The notes: generated from the sequence alone by a model not told the origin. DNA of 64,000 nucleotides from Enterobacter sp. C2 (GCF_019880405.1 NZ_CP082269.1:3348001-3412000), one strand, 5' to 3'; shown: positions 8,394 to 15,619, counted from the first letter of the stretch. Program-made: numbers and translations.

Positions 8394-8786
8394 TTATTTA
8401 CCTGTCATTACGAGAACAACCAACAAAAACATTAATATTGCAACAAAATATGAAAGCTTCTGGAATTTACCGATCCATGAAAAGTCATACAGTGATAACA
8501 TTAATTTACCAGCATCAGGCTCTAACCAACGCCCCTTGCTTCTCTTCAAGGGCTTACATTGAAGGATTTTTCGCATAAGGTTTACCCGATGAACAAAGCC
8601 CGGAGCACCTAACTGCTCATAGAGCCGATAATCCTCAACATCTAGATACCTTTCTTTTTGCAGTTGACTAAACACATCAGAAAGTTGCCTGGAGTATTTA
8701 CGATAAAATCGGAAGTAAATTACCAGCGAGATAGCAAGCCCTATGAAAATTAAAATTAACGCAATAAACCGGAAGTCCTTATACAT
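8394..8786 (-). CDS. Putative orphan immunity protein, two-helix membrane protein
   Basis: A 130-residue protein with hydrophobic segments at about 6-24 and 106-127. It shares with its neighbours the central pattern YEQLGAPGFVHRV, LQCKPLKRSKGRWLEPDA and a Trp after a Leu-rich step. A GGAAA lies before the ATG. No effector gene precedes it, so it is an immunity gene without a partner, as is common in effector-immunity arrays where old immunity genes are kept after the toxin end has been exchanged. Function inferred from similarity to the adjacent pair members. Confidence 0.7.
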   Translation of the reverse strand: MYKDFRFIALILIFIGLAISLVIYFRFYRKYSRQLSDVFSQLQKERYLDVEDYRLYEQLGAPGFVHRVNLMRKILQCKPLKRSKGRWLEPDAGKLMLSLYDFSWIGKFQKLSYFVAILMFLLVVLVMTGK

Positions 8787-8894
8787 TACATTTCCATCGA
8801 CCGCTAAGGAGCGCCTCTACGATACAAAGCCAATGAAATTTTTTGATAGACAGCAGCAATTATTATAATCACTCCCCCATACAACCAATATTCA

Positions 8895-9311
8895 TTAGTA
8901 ATCATAACCAAACAAAGTTAATATTAGTAAAAAACATAAAAGAACACTACCTAGTTTGACTTTACAACCATAATTTTTAACCCATGCCAGATTAACCCCT
9001 CTCAATAATACCTGACATGCTTCTGGCTCAAGCCAGCGAGTATGAGTTAACTTAACTCTCTTGCCTTTAAGAATTAAGAAAACAACCATTACTCTTGCAC
9101 CAAAACCCCAAAAACCTAACATTTCCAAAGTCTGGTAATCATTGTCATGCAATAGTTTATTATCTTTTAAAATCTGAAAAATACCCACCAATCTTTTTGA
9201 GTATCTTTTATAATCCATAAAAAAAGACACAACAATTAGAATCCATACTATAAATATAAACAAAACAAAAAATGAATAAATATGCTTGGCATCCACACTA
9301 ATTTCCGCCAT
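8895..9311 (-). CDS. Putative immunity protein paired with the orphan effector end
   Basis: A 138-residue membrane protein with hydrophobic segments at about 9-30 and 115-136. It has the family pattern LEMLGFWGFGARV, LKGKRVKLTHTRWLEPEACQ and LAWVKNYG. The ATG lies inside the last codons of the orphan effector fragment (14 bp overlap), the same coupled arrangement as at 7076-7086. This pairing supports the view that effector end and immunity gene move as one cassette. It is clearly diverged from the other local paralogs, consistent with different toxin specificity. Confidence 0.73.
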   Translation of the reverse strand: MAEISVDAKHIYSFFVLFIFIVWILIVVSFFMDYKRYSKRLVGIFQILKDNKLLHDNDYQTLEMLGFWGFGARVMVVFLILKGKRVKLTHTRWLEPEACQVLLRGVNLAWVKNYGCKVKLGSVLLCFLLILTLFGYDY

Positions 9312-9714
9312 AAATCAAATAGTTTGTTACTTGACCAGCATATCCAACGACTGTGGCTCCTATTGATGAACCAGCCGCGCTGACAATAACACCGCAGGCT
9401 ATAGTTCCTATACCTACAGTAGGTACGCCTAGTGCTAAGCAAACCGGAGTTGTTAAGGAAGCAGCTAAAGCTGCACCTGCTACTCCACCACCAAAATTAC
9501 TGTAATTTTTAATCGCCACTTTCGCACATTCACCTTCGCGCCCGGCGGTACAGGCATGGTACACATCGTTAGTGGTGTTCATAAACGACAAACCTAACGC
9601 CACCCATCCGCCCGCTTTCATAAAGCTCGCTGCTTTTGCCGACCGGATTATGTAGCTGGCGTATCCGGGGATGGTGCCCAACCCAACCGTGCTCCACATG
9701 GTATGGTGTAGCAA
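9298..9714 (-). pseudogene. Orphan C-terminal half of the pore-forming effector
   Basis: This open frame encodes only the C-terminal part of the effector at 7076-8089. From STVGLGTIPG to KNYSNF it is almost identical to it, then the toxic end differs (GGGVAGAALAASLTTP, VGIGTIACGVIVSAAG, ending YLIYGGN). There is no N-terminal half, no LysM-like part and no good ribosome binding site; an ATG at 9699 would give about 133 residues. It is best read as a silent cassette or remnant that can replace the effector end by recombination through the shared 206 bp. It is followed by, and overlaps, its own immunity-like gene. Confidence 0.75.
9492..9697. repeat. 206 bp direct repeat, copy B (in the orphan effector end)
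   Basis: Second copy of the segment at 7294-7499, same orientation, 2198 bp away, about four differences by eye. It begins at the CAAAATTACTGT sequence and ends at GTGCTCCAC, just where the orphan frame begins. Confidence 0.93.
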
Positions 9715-9823
9715 GAAACTTAGTTAATAAAAAACTCTTTAAACAACCAATTTAGCATTCAAATAAGCTCACTTTAAAAATAACCTTATTTGGGTACTAA
9801 GTTAGTAGATTTATGCTTTGCAT

Positions 9824-10225
9824 TTACTCAATCCTAAAAATACTTAGTTCACCTTTCGCATTTCTTCGCAGGTTGAAGTGGGCAGCATAACGTCCCGCCT
9901 CATTCCCATCCGTTACCTTAAGGGCTACATCGTATTCACCAGCCTCCCAGTCAATACCGTTCCATTGATGGCAATCATGGGCATCTAACCTAACAACAGG
10001 TGAATAGGTAGCAGGTTCAGAAATCGTTCTCCAATCTGCCCCCTCTCGTTTCATAACCGTTGGTGCATGGCTGCTTAAAGAGTTATCGAGACCTGAGCCA
10101 CGGATAATACTGAAGCATGGTTCGTTTTCTTTTAGCGTCACCAATAACGGTTCATACTGAGCAGGGTGAGAGATGCAGCCGCTATTGATAAAAATAACTA
10201 CCGAAGCGACTGTGAACATTCTCAT
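9824..10225 (-). CDS. Small secreted protein, possible T6SS immunity lipoprotein
   Basis: The product from the ATG at 10225 is about 133 residues. It starts with a hydrophobic leader (MRMFTVASVVIFINSGC) whose Cys could be a lipid anchor, although the residue at -3 (Asn) is not the usual one. The mature part has NEPCFSI, YSPVVRLDAHDCHQW and YDVALKV, a layout like that of the small enteric proteins annotated as putative T6SS immunity periplasmic lipoproteins. A longer frame reaches 10324 but would bury the leader and overlap the next gene. It lies between the LprI-like gene and the orphan effector cassette. Role inferred. Confidence 0.65.
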   Translation of the reverse strand: MRMFTVASVVIFINSGCISHPAQYEPLLVTLKENEPCFSIIRGSGLDNSLSSHAPTVMKREGADWRTISEPATYSPVVRLDAHDCHQWNGIDWEAGEYDVALKVTDGNEAGRYAAHFNLRRNAKGELSIFRIE

Positions 10226-10295
10226 AACCAAACCCGCTACCTTCAACGTTGAAAAGTATTTGCGACAAAGATTGCTATCTATCAGGTACAATTTA

Positions 10296-11123
10296 TTACA
10301 TAAATTGCTGTGTAATGGTATCAACTCTATCTTTCATTGCTTTCTCAATGCAATCTGTATCAGCCTTACATTGATTACGTTTTTTTAGCCAGTTCATTTG
10401 AGTTGTTTTAATGTTTTTTAAGGTAGTTTTGTCATCGGGCATAATTTTTTGTTGTTGCATTAACAATGTCTTGTAAGCTTGATTAACGCTATTATCCCAA
10501 GAGGCCAGCTCATTATCTGCACATATTGTTCTTTCAGTCTGGTTCAGAGTGCCTTCGCAGTGAAATGAGGGCTGAATCTTTTCATTCATACCGATGCGCT
10601 GCATTATGAGATAGCTATTATCGTACCAGTTAGTTATTAATGTATTAGATTGTATTAATGCCGCCCAGTTACCGGTGGTTTGACTTTGCGGGCCAAACTT
10701 ACCTGCCCCGCAGTCAATGAGTACTGGCGTAACATCTTTTTCTGTCAGACCAAAATCTTCTGCTTTGGGGTCGCGTGGTTCAGAGTAACGTTTTCCGGAA
10801 CTTTGTTGGAGCAGTTTATCTAGTGAAAGCGTTTTTTGTTCCGCGTAATGAGCATTAGAACAGGTTGCCGTGGAATCAATATTTGAGTGAATTCCATCAT
10901 TATCAAAACTGACCTTTCTTCCTACATAAAGAGGATCGTCTTCTGTCGTCGCAGTGGTAGTGGTTGCGAGAGTGTCTAAACGTACAGATATGACCCGCCA
11001 CTGCCCGCTTATTTCGTTAACACCTGAGACTAGATCATTAGCGTACAGGATTACTGGTGTAGATATAAAAAAACCATATAAAAAAGCTTTAATAAAGCCC
11101 ATTTTTACAACTCGCTTAAGCAT
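10296..11123 (-). CDS. Secreted protein with C-terminal LprI (lysozyme inhibitor)-like domain
   Basis: A 275-residue exported protein. A hydrophobic leader (MGFIKAFLYGFFISTPVILY, cut after a YAN motif) is present; the start may be the ATG at 11123 or, giving a tidier leader, the ATG at 11102. Residues about 30-185 are of unknown type (GQWRVISVRLDTL). Residues about 190-272 match the LprI/DUF1311 pattern: FHCEGTLNQTERTICADN, LASWDNSVNQAYK, MNWLKKRNQC and TDCIEKAMKDRV, with four conserved cysteines. Such domains bind and inhibit lysozyme in some bacteria. Within a T6SS island it could protect against a muramidase effector, but no such effector is visible here. Confidence 0.75.
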   Translation of the reverse strand: MLKRVVKMGFIKAFLYGFFISTPVILYANDLVSGVNEISGQWRVISVRLDTLATTTTATTEDDPLYVGRKVSFDNDGIHSNIDSTATCSNAHYAEQKTLSLDKLLQQSSGKRYSEPRDPKAEDFGLTEKDVTPVLIDCGAGKFGPQSQTTGNWAALIQSNTLITNWYDNSYLIMQRIGMNEKIQPSFHCEGTLNQTERTICADNELASWDNSVNQAYKTLLMQQQKIMPDDKTTLKNIKTTQMNWLKKRNQCKADTDCIEKAMKDRVDTITQQFM

Positions 11124-11135
11124 TTACTTAGACGC

Positions 11136-11501
11136 TCAGTTATCTTGCTTGCCTTTATACTTTTTAACTAGCTCTGCAAGCTCTTTACTATGATAAAAAT
11201 CGATACATTTTGCCATGGTCATCGGCAATCCCGCCTGGCTTCCATATGTCTTAGCAAGGAAGGTTTTGCCCAATTTTTCTACGGCAGTATGTGCTGCCAG
11301 TGAGTAATCACCAAACTCAACGTATCCCCTGGCAGCAGCAGAAGCATCCTTTTTTACTTCTTCAGCCTGATAACCCTGAGCAAGGCATGTGCTTAGAGCA
11401 TAGTTTTTGAGGTACTCTTCGGGACTGTATCCCACATGGCCAATCGCTTGCGAAGATAGCAAAAAACAACCCAAAACGACCAGACGCCATTTATCTGTCA
11501 T
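11136..11501 (-). CDS. Tai4-family amidase immunity protein
   Basis: A 121-residue periplasmic protein with a signal peptide (MTDKWRLVVLGCFLLSSQAI). The mature part has the Tai4 family layout: YLKNYALSTCLAQGY, KDASAAARGYVEFGDYS, then TMAKCIDFYHSKEL with the second conserved Cys. Tai4 proteins bind and block Tae4 peptidoglycan amidases in the periplasm. It lies just after hcp, about 1.6 kb from tae4 in the transcription direction, so it may be a second immunity gene against non-self Tae4 variants. Similar in pattern to, but clearly different in sequence from, the product at 12609-13034. Confidence 0.8.
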   Translation of the reverse strand: MTDKWRLVVLGCFLLSSQAIGHVGYSPEEYLKNYALSTCLAQGYQAEEVKKDASAAARGYVEFGDYSLAAHTAVEKLGKTFLAKTYGSQAGLPMTMAKCIDFYHSKELAELVKKYKGKQDN

Positions 11502-11524
11502 CTTAATGCCTCGAAAAAGATAAA

Positions 11525-11544
11525 GTGAGCCCTTGCGGGCTCAC
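11525..11544 (-). terminator. Rho-independent terminator after hcp
   Basis: Read leftwards, an 8 bp perfect stem (GTGAGCCC / GGGCTCAC, loop of four) is followed by TTTATCTTTTT. It starts 6 bases after the hcp stop codon and would separate abundant hcp message from the immunity and effector genes that follow. Confidence 0.75.
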
Positions 11545-11549
11545 TGCTA

Positions 11550-12032
11550 TTACGCTTCTTTGTTTTCTTTGATGTTCCAGCCAGCGCTGCTTTCAGCACC
11601 TTTACCGCCAGCAGCAGTCTGCTCCCAGTACTGCTGTTTCACTTTTGCAGCCTGGAATGCATAGGTCACACCAACGGTGTCACCATTGTCTGCACCGGTG
11701 TACTGAACAGACGTTACCAGCACGTCTTCCAGCGTGATACGGCCGTATTCCACCTGCTGACCGCCTGCTTTACAAACAGACAGTTCAACTTTGGTCAGGT
11801 GTTTGCCGCTAGCGCAGTGCTTCAGGATAGCGGTAGTTGATTTGTCGATCAGCGCGTTAACGTGCAGGTCGTTGAAGTTAACTTTACCGGCACCGCCGCC
11901 GCCGCCAACGCTCATATTACCCGGTTGGGACGCACCCCAGGAGAAGGAGTTAATGTCAGTCCAACCTGTGTGATTCGAATCTTTCGACTCACCTGTAACA
12001 CCTTCGACCTTCAGGAACATATCAATAGCCAT
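11550..12032 (-). CDS. hcp: T6SS inner tube protein Hcp (TssD)
   Basis: Hcp forms the hexameric rings stacked into the secreted T6SS tube and can carry small effectors in its lumen. The 160-residue product starts MAIDMFLKVEGVTGESKD, has the usual INSFSWGASQPG and VNALIDKSTTAILKHCASGK segments, and ends with SVQYTG...VTYAFQAAKVKQQYW. The ATG at 12032 is chosen because the family starts at MAID; the open frame itself extends to 12101. Hairpins lie on both sides, at 12144-12166 and 11525-11544, suggesting that hcp has its own transcript. The gene sits in the cargo island rather than directly after tssC. Confidence 0.95.
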   Translation of the reverse strand: MAIDMFLKVEGVTGESKDSNHTGWTDINSFSWGASQPGNMSVGGGGGAGKVNFNDLHVNALIDKSTTAILKHCASGKHLTKVELSVCKAGGQQVEYGRITLEDVLVTSVQYTGADNGDTVGVTYAFQAAKVKQQYWEQTAAGGKGAESSAGWNIKENKEA

Positions 12033-12143
12033 AGTATCTACTCTTCGTGATTGAAAATTATTGCTTTCAAAAAAGCACTTATATGGCAAACAGGAAAGCA
12101 TGGGGCTGAATAAAACCGTCCATATTTTACCTCTGCCTCTAGC

Positions 12144-12166
12144 CTGAACGCTGTTAAAGCGTTCAG
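12144..12166. other. Hairpin upstream of hcp
   Basis: A perfect 9 bp inverted repeat (CTGAACGCT / AGCGTTCAG, loop GTTAA) lies about 110 bp upstream of the hcp start in a 227 bp gene-free stretch. It has no adjoining T tract in either direction, so it may be a leader structure or an operator rather than a terminator. Confidence 0.5.
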
Positions 12167-12259
12167 ATCATCCAGAGCGGTAGCATTAGCAACCTCTCTA
12201 AATCTGGTTCATTCGCGAACTATTACGGGAATGATTAATACTGCAAAACAGCGCAACAT

Positions 12260-12502
12260 TTAAATTCGTGATTTTAACTTGTCCGCCACATAATATACTG
12301 CGGCTGATGCAGACAGTGACACTACCAAAATTAGTGCGTTGACCGCTTGCTTTATAGTGCTACCGTCCCACGTAAAGACAAAAAAGTAATAGCCCATTAC
12401 GGTGAAAAGAAGCATGCCGACATGAATAGAAGCACATAAACAGCCATATAAGTGATAATTTTTTAAGCAATTATGGCCTCTACCAGCATTCAGTAAAACC
12501 AT
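12260..12502 (-). CDS. Small two-helix membrane protein, unknown
   Basis: An 80-residue open frame with two hydrophobic segments (about 23-44, MLLFTVMGYYFFVF, and 51-72, ALILVVSLSASAAVYYVA) and a basic tail. The family is not recognised. It lies between a Tai4-type gene and hcp in AT-rich DNA, in the same direction as its neighbours. Topology and position allow a role as an immunity protein for a membrane-acting effector, but nothing in the sequence proves that it is expressed. Confidence 0.45.
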   Translation of the reverse strand: MVLLNAGRGHNCLKNYHLYGCLCASIHVGMLLFTVMGYYFFVFTWDGSTIKQAVNALILVVSLSASAAVYYVADKLKSRI

Positions 12503-12608
12503 TTTTCTTCAGCGAATGATTTTACTGAAGTGTCTGGCATCTCTAAATGAGTTGTTCATGTAAAGCGAACGCATAACGTATTTTACTAATCAAATATGTT
12601 AAGACTTA

Positions 12609-13034
12609 CTATTGCGGATTATCCTCAATCCATGCGCGATTCGGCTCGCCGATTATCACCTGGGAAGTTAATTTATCAAGCTCATCGCTATGGTACAGCC
12701 GTAAACAGTTTAAGGTTACGCCTTGTACTGCTGGTTTTCTTTCAGAATGAAACCCATTGGTAAAGCCTTTATATTTATCAATGAGAGCATTGACCTTATC
12801 ATTGCCGTTTTCAATATCGAAAGGCAACCACTCCAGCAATGCATTACCGCTGCGTGCGGCGTCCAAAGAAAAGTGGCTTTTATCATCAGCAACTTGCGCA
12901 AGACAGCGGGTTAGCACCATATCTTTAAGGACTTGCTTGTATGGCATCTTTTTTACAAACCATACTGGATCATCACCTGCATTTGCTGCTGCTGAAATGA
13001 CAAACAATACAAACCCTAAAAGCCTATTACTCAT
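12609..13034 (-). CDS. tai4: Tai4-family immunity protein next to tae4
   Basis: The product from the ATG at 13034 is 141 residues with a signal peptide (MSNRLLGFVLFVISAAANAG). The mature part shows the Tai4 pattern: LKDMVLTRCLAQV, SLDAARSGNALLEW, VNALIDKYKGF, and VTLNCLRLYHSDELDKL with the second conserved Cys. It should bind the Tae4 amidase made from the gene 110 bp upstream and stop it from cutting the cell's own peptidoglycan. An ATG at 13046 is also in frame, but its GGAG touches the start codon. Frames further upstream would add a non-signal leader. Confidence 0.8.
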   Translation of the reverse strand: MSNRLLGFVLFVISAAANAGDDPVWFVKKMPYKQVLKDMVLTRCLAQVADDKSHFSLDAARSGNALLEWLPFDIENGNDKVNALIDKYKGFTNGFHSERKPAVQGVTLNCLRLYHSDELDKLTSQVIIGEPNRAWIEDNPQ

Positions 13035-13143
13035 AGCAACGCTCATCTCCCTGGCGGGGACCTGACTGATATTTTTGCTTTGACATAACACTATTCGAAG
13101 CAAGATAGCTCAGCCTAAACCCAAAGCGAAAACTGTTAGCAGC

Positions 13144-13638
13144 TTACTTCAATTCCCAAAACCAGATTTCCTTACAGTCTGTATAGCAATCTGAGTTACA
13201 TTGCATCATATTATCGCCAACCGGCTCCAGCAGATCTATATGGCCACCGTTATAATTGGTAATGTTATTAAAGAATACCACGCCTTTGCGGTTTCTTAAC
13301 TTCTCGCCTGCCTGACGTATATCACTGTAGATTTCAGCTTTACCAAAAACGCTTGTTTTATAAAGCTGATCCGCGAGCAGCTTCGCCCCTGGCTCGATCT
13401 TCTTCCCTTTATAAGGACCTGCTTTAATGGATAACCGACCTTCGAAGTTAACATTGCATTTCAGCAAAGCAAGGCTCATACGCACAGCACAGGTGTTTTG
13501 ATAACCAGCGTTAGATTTAATGAGTGCGCTCGCATCATAACCAATTTCCGAGAAAAGTTGGTCTCGTGACACGTATCCAGGACGTACCTCATTGGCCGAA
13601 TAATGGTTTTTCTTTAATTGCTCATAGAGTGGTTTCAT
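13144..13638 (-). CDS. tae4: T6SS peptidoglycan amidase effector Tae4
   Basis: Tae4 is an NlpC/P60-like DL-endopeptidase effector that cuts the D-Glu-mDAP bond of peptide stems in the periplasm of the target cell. The 164-residue product has the catalytic Cys50 in NTCAVRMSLALL, the catalytic His133 in YNGGHIDLLEP with Asp135 close by, and the family's cysteine cluster near the C-terminus (Cys147, Cys151 and Cys155). Length is normal for the family and no key residue is missing. It overlaps the Rap1a-type gene by 4 bp and is followed by a Tai4-type gene, so toxin and protection are made together. Confidence 0.92.
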   Translation of the reverse strand: MKPLYEQLKKNHYSANEVRPGYVSRDQLFSEIGYDASALIKSNAGYQNTCAVRMSLALLKCNVNFEGRLSIKAGPYKGKKIEPGAKLLADQLYKTSVFGKAEIYSDIRQAGEKLRNRKGVVFFNNITNYNGGHIDLLEPVGDNMMQCNSDCYTDCKEIWFWELK

Positions 13639-14048
13639 TTTGCTTTGGTCTCTCCACAGGGAAGGTCTTTTGCCAATGCCTCAGTGATAAGAACAGATGC
13701 TCGCTCTTTTTTTCGCTCGGGAGACAGCTTATTCATATAATCGAATAATCCCTCACGTAACGATCCCGGCAAAGCCAGTTTATAGCTGCACCATGCTTTA
13801 CCTTCCGTGGCATCCATTACGCCCAGCAAATACATATTCGCTTTAATGCGCTCACGCTCATCGGTTTTCGAAAGCCAGGCATTGAGAAAGCGCTCACCGC
13901 TTAAATTGACATCATTTCGGGAGAGCAGAGTCGTATCACGTAAAAGATTGGATGTGTCATCCGCTGGTTGTGATTCCGATGCAGACCACGCTGCTCCACT
14001 CAGGCTAAGCAGAACTAATGGCGCAGCGAGAATGCATTTTAGCGACAT
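13635..14048 (-). CDS. Rap1a-type T6SS immunity protein
   Basis: A 137-residue exported protein (signal peptide MSLKCILAAPLVLLSLSGAA, cut near AWSA). The C-terminal part has the Rap1a/Tai pattern: ANMYLLGVMDATEGKAWCSY, then LREGLFDYMNKLSPERKKE and ITEALAKDLPC, with two conserved cysteines. Rap1a was described as the immunity protein of the Tae4-type effector Ssp1 of Serratia. Here it precedes and overlaps tae4, so the cell makes protection before the toxin. Together with the Tai4-type gene on the other side this gives tae4 two different kinds of immunity protein. Confidence 0.8.
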   Translation of the reverse strand: MSLKCILAAPLVLLSLSGAAWSASESQPADDTSNLLRDTTLLSRNDVNLSGERFLNAWLSKTDERERIKANMYLLGVMDATEGKAWCSYKLALPGSLREGLFDYMNKLSPERKKERASVLITEALAKDLPCGETKAK

Positions 14049-14080
14049 ATCATATTCCTCCTGAATAATTGAAGCGGCTT

Positions 14081-14110
14081 GCCATGCCGGATCGCTTGAT
14101 CCGGCATGGC
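14081..14110. other. Perfect 13 bp hairpin between tssC and the effector genes
   Basis: GCCATGCCGGATC pairs perfectly with GATCCGGCATGGC around a 4-base loop. It fills the 68 bp gap between tssC and the Rap1a-type gene. There is no T tract on either side, so it is not a classical terminator. It could stabilise the 3' end of the tssBC message or reduce read-through into the toxin genes. Confidence 0.7.
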
Positions 14111-14116
14111 TATCCT

Positions 14117-15616
14117 TTAAGAATCTTTGCTCTTCAGCGACGGCAGCTTCGACACCAGACGCAGGGAAACGGTCAGACCTTCCAGCTGATAGTGCGGACG
14201 CAGGAAGAACTTCGCCGCGTAGTAGCCTGGGTTGTCTTCAATCTCCTGCACCTGTACTTCCGCTGCGGCCAGCGGTTTGCGGGATTTGGTCTCCTGAGAG
14301 GAGTTAGCCGGGTCGCCGTCGACGTAGTTCATCACCCAGTCATTCAGCCAGCGCTCCATCTCTTCACGCTCGCGGAAGGAACCAATCTTGTCGCGCACGA
14401 TGCACTTCAGGTAGTGCGCGAAGCGGCAGCAGGCAAACAGATACGGCAGGCGTGCCGCCAGACGGGCGTTAGCCGTCGCATCAGGGTCGTGATACTCCGC
14501 CGGCTTCTGCAACGACTGCGCACCAATAAAGGCGGCGAAGTCAGAGTTCTTGCGGTGGATCAGCGGCATAAAGCCGTTCTTCGCCAGCTCGGCTTCACGA
14601 CGGTCGCTGATGGCGATCTCAGTCGGGCACTTCATGTCCACGCCGCCGTCATCGCTCGGGAAGGTGTGGCACGGCAGGTTCTCTACTGCCCCACCTGATT
14701 CCACACCGCGGATGGAGGTACACCAGCCGAACTCTTTGAAGGAGCGGTTGATGTTGGCGGCCATCGCATAGGCGGCGTTGGCCCATGAGTAGCTGTCATG
14801 GTTCGCGCCGTCGGTCTCTTCTTCAAAATCGAAGCTGTCTACCGGGTTAGAACGAATGCCATAAGGCAGGCGCGACAGGAAGCGCGGCATCACCATGCCC
14901 AGATAGCGCGCATCTTCGGATTCGCGCAGTGAACGCCAGGCGGCGTATTCGGTGTTCTGGAAAATCTTGGTCAGATCGCGCGGGTTTGCCAGCTCCTGCC
15001 AGGACTCCATCTGCATCACGCTTGGCGCAGTACCGGTGATGAACGGGCAGTGTGCCGCAGCACCAATGCGCGCCATCTCGCTCAGCAGCTCGACATCCTG
15101 CGGGCTGTGGTCAAAGTAATAGTCGCCCACGATGCAGCCAAACGGCTCGCCACCGAACTGGCCATACTCCTGCTCATAGACTTTTTTGAAGATGGGGCTC
15201 TGATCCCAGCCCACCCCTTTATAGCGCTTGAGGGTGCGGCCCAGCTCCTGCTTGGAGATGCTCATAAAGCGAATCTTCAGCATCTCATCGGTTTCGGAGT
15301 TGTTTACCAGGTAGCTCAGACCACGCCACGCGCTCTCCAGCTTCTGGAACTCGTCATGGTGGATAATCTGGTTTACCTGCCGGGAGAGCTGCTCGTCGAT
15401 ACCGGCGATCAGGTTCTGGATGGTACGGTAGGTGTCGTTAGAAAAGGTAACCGTGTTCTCCAGCGCCTGCTGCGCCAGGGTTTTTACCGCGCTCTCTACG
15501 GCTGAACGGGCCTGGTCAGTCTTCGGGCGGAACTCTTTGTTCAACAGCGCGCTGAACTCATCCTGGCTAAACGCCTGTCCCGCCTGCTGCTCATGTTGTT
15601 GAGAAGGATTGCTCAT
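14117..15616 (-). CDS. tssC: T6SS contractile sheath large subunit TssC (VipB)
   Basis: TssC forms, with TssB, the contractile sheath that drives the Hcp tube. The 499-residue product has the standard segments: DEFQKLESAWRGLSYLV, FGCIVGDYYFDHSPQDVELL, FITGTAPSVM, YAAWRSLRESEDARYLGMVM, and a C-terminal NPGYYAAKFFLRPHYQLEGL. Length is normal for the family. It follows tssB by 3 bp. After it come a strong hairpin and the AT-richer cargo island. Confidence 0.97.
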   Translation of the reverse strand: MSNPSQQHEQQAGQAFSQDEFSALLNKEFRPKTDQARSAVESAVKTLAQQALENTVTFSNDTYRTIQNLIAGIDEQLSRQVNQIIHHDEFQKLESAWRGLSYLVNNSETDEMLKIRFMSISKQELGRTLKRYKGVGWDQSPIFKKVYEQEYGQFGGEPFGCIVGDYYFDHSPQDVELLSEMARIGAAAHCPFITGTAPSVMQMESWQELANPRDLTKIFQNTEYAAWRSLRESEDARYLGMVMPRFLSRLPYGIRSNPVDSFDFEEETDGANHDSYSWANAAYAMAANINRSFKEFGWCTSIRGVESGGAVENLPCHTFPSDDGGVDMKCPTEIAISDRREAELAKNGFMPLIHRKNSDFAAFIGAQSLQKPAEYHDPDATANARLAARLPYLFACCRFAHYLKCIVRDKIGSFREREEMERWLNDWVMNYVDGDPANSSQETKSRKPLAAAEVQVQEIEDNPGYYAAKFFLRPHYQLEGLTVSLRLVSKLPSLKSKDS

Positions 15617-15619
15617 CGA

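Noticed and set aside
9715-9823. Missing N-terminal half of the orphan effector
   Set aside because: The sequence upstream of the orphan frame is AT-rich and shows no similarity to the N-terminal half of the intact effector in any frame.
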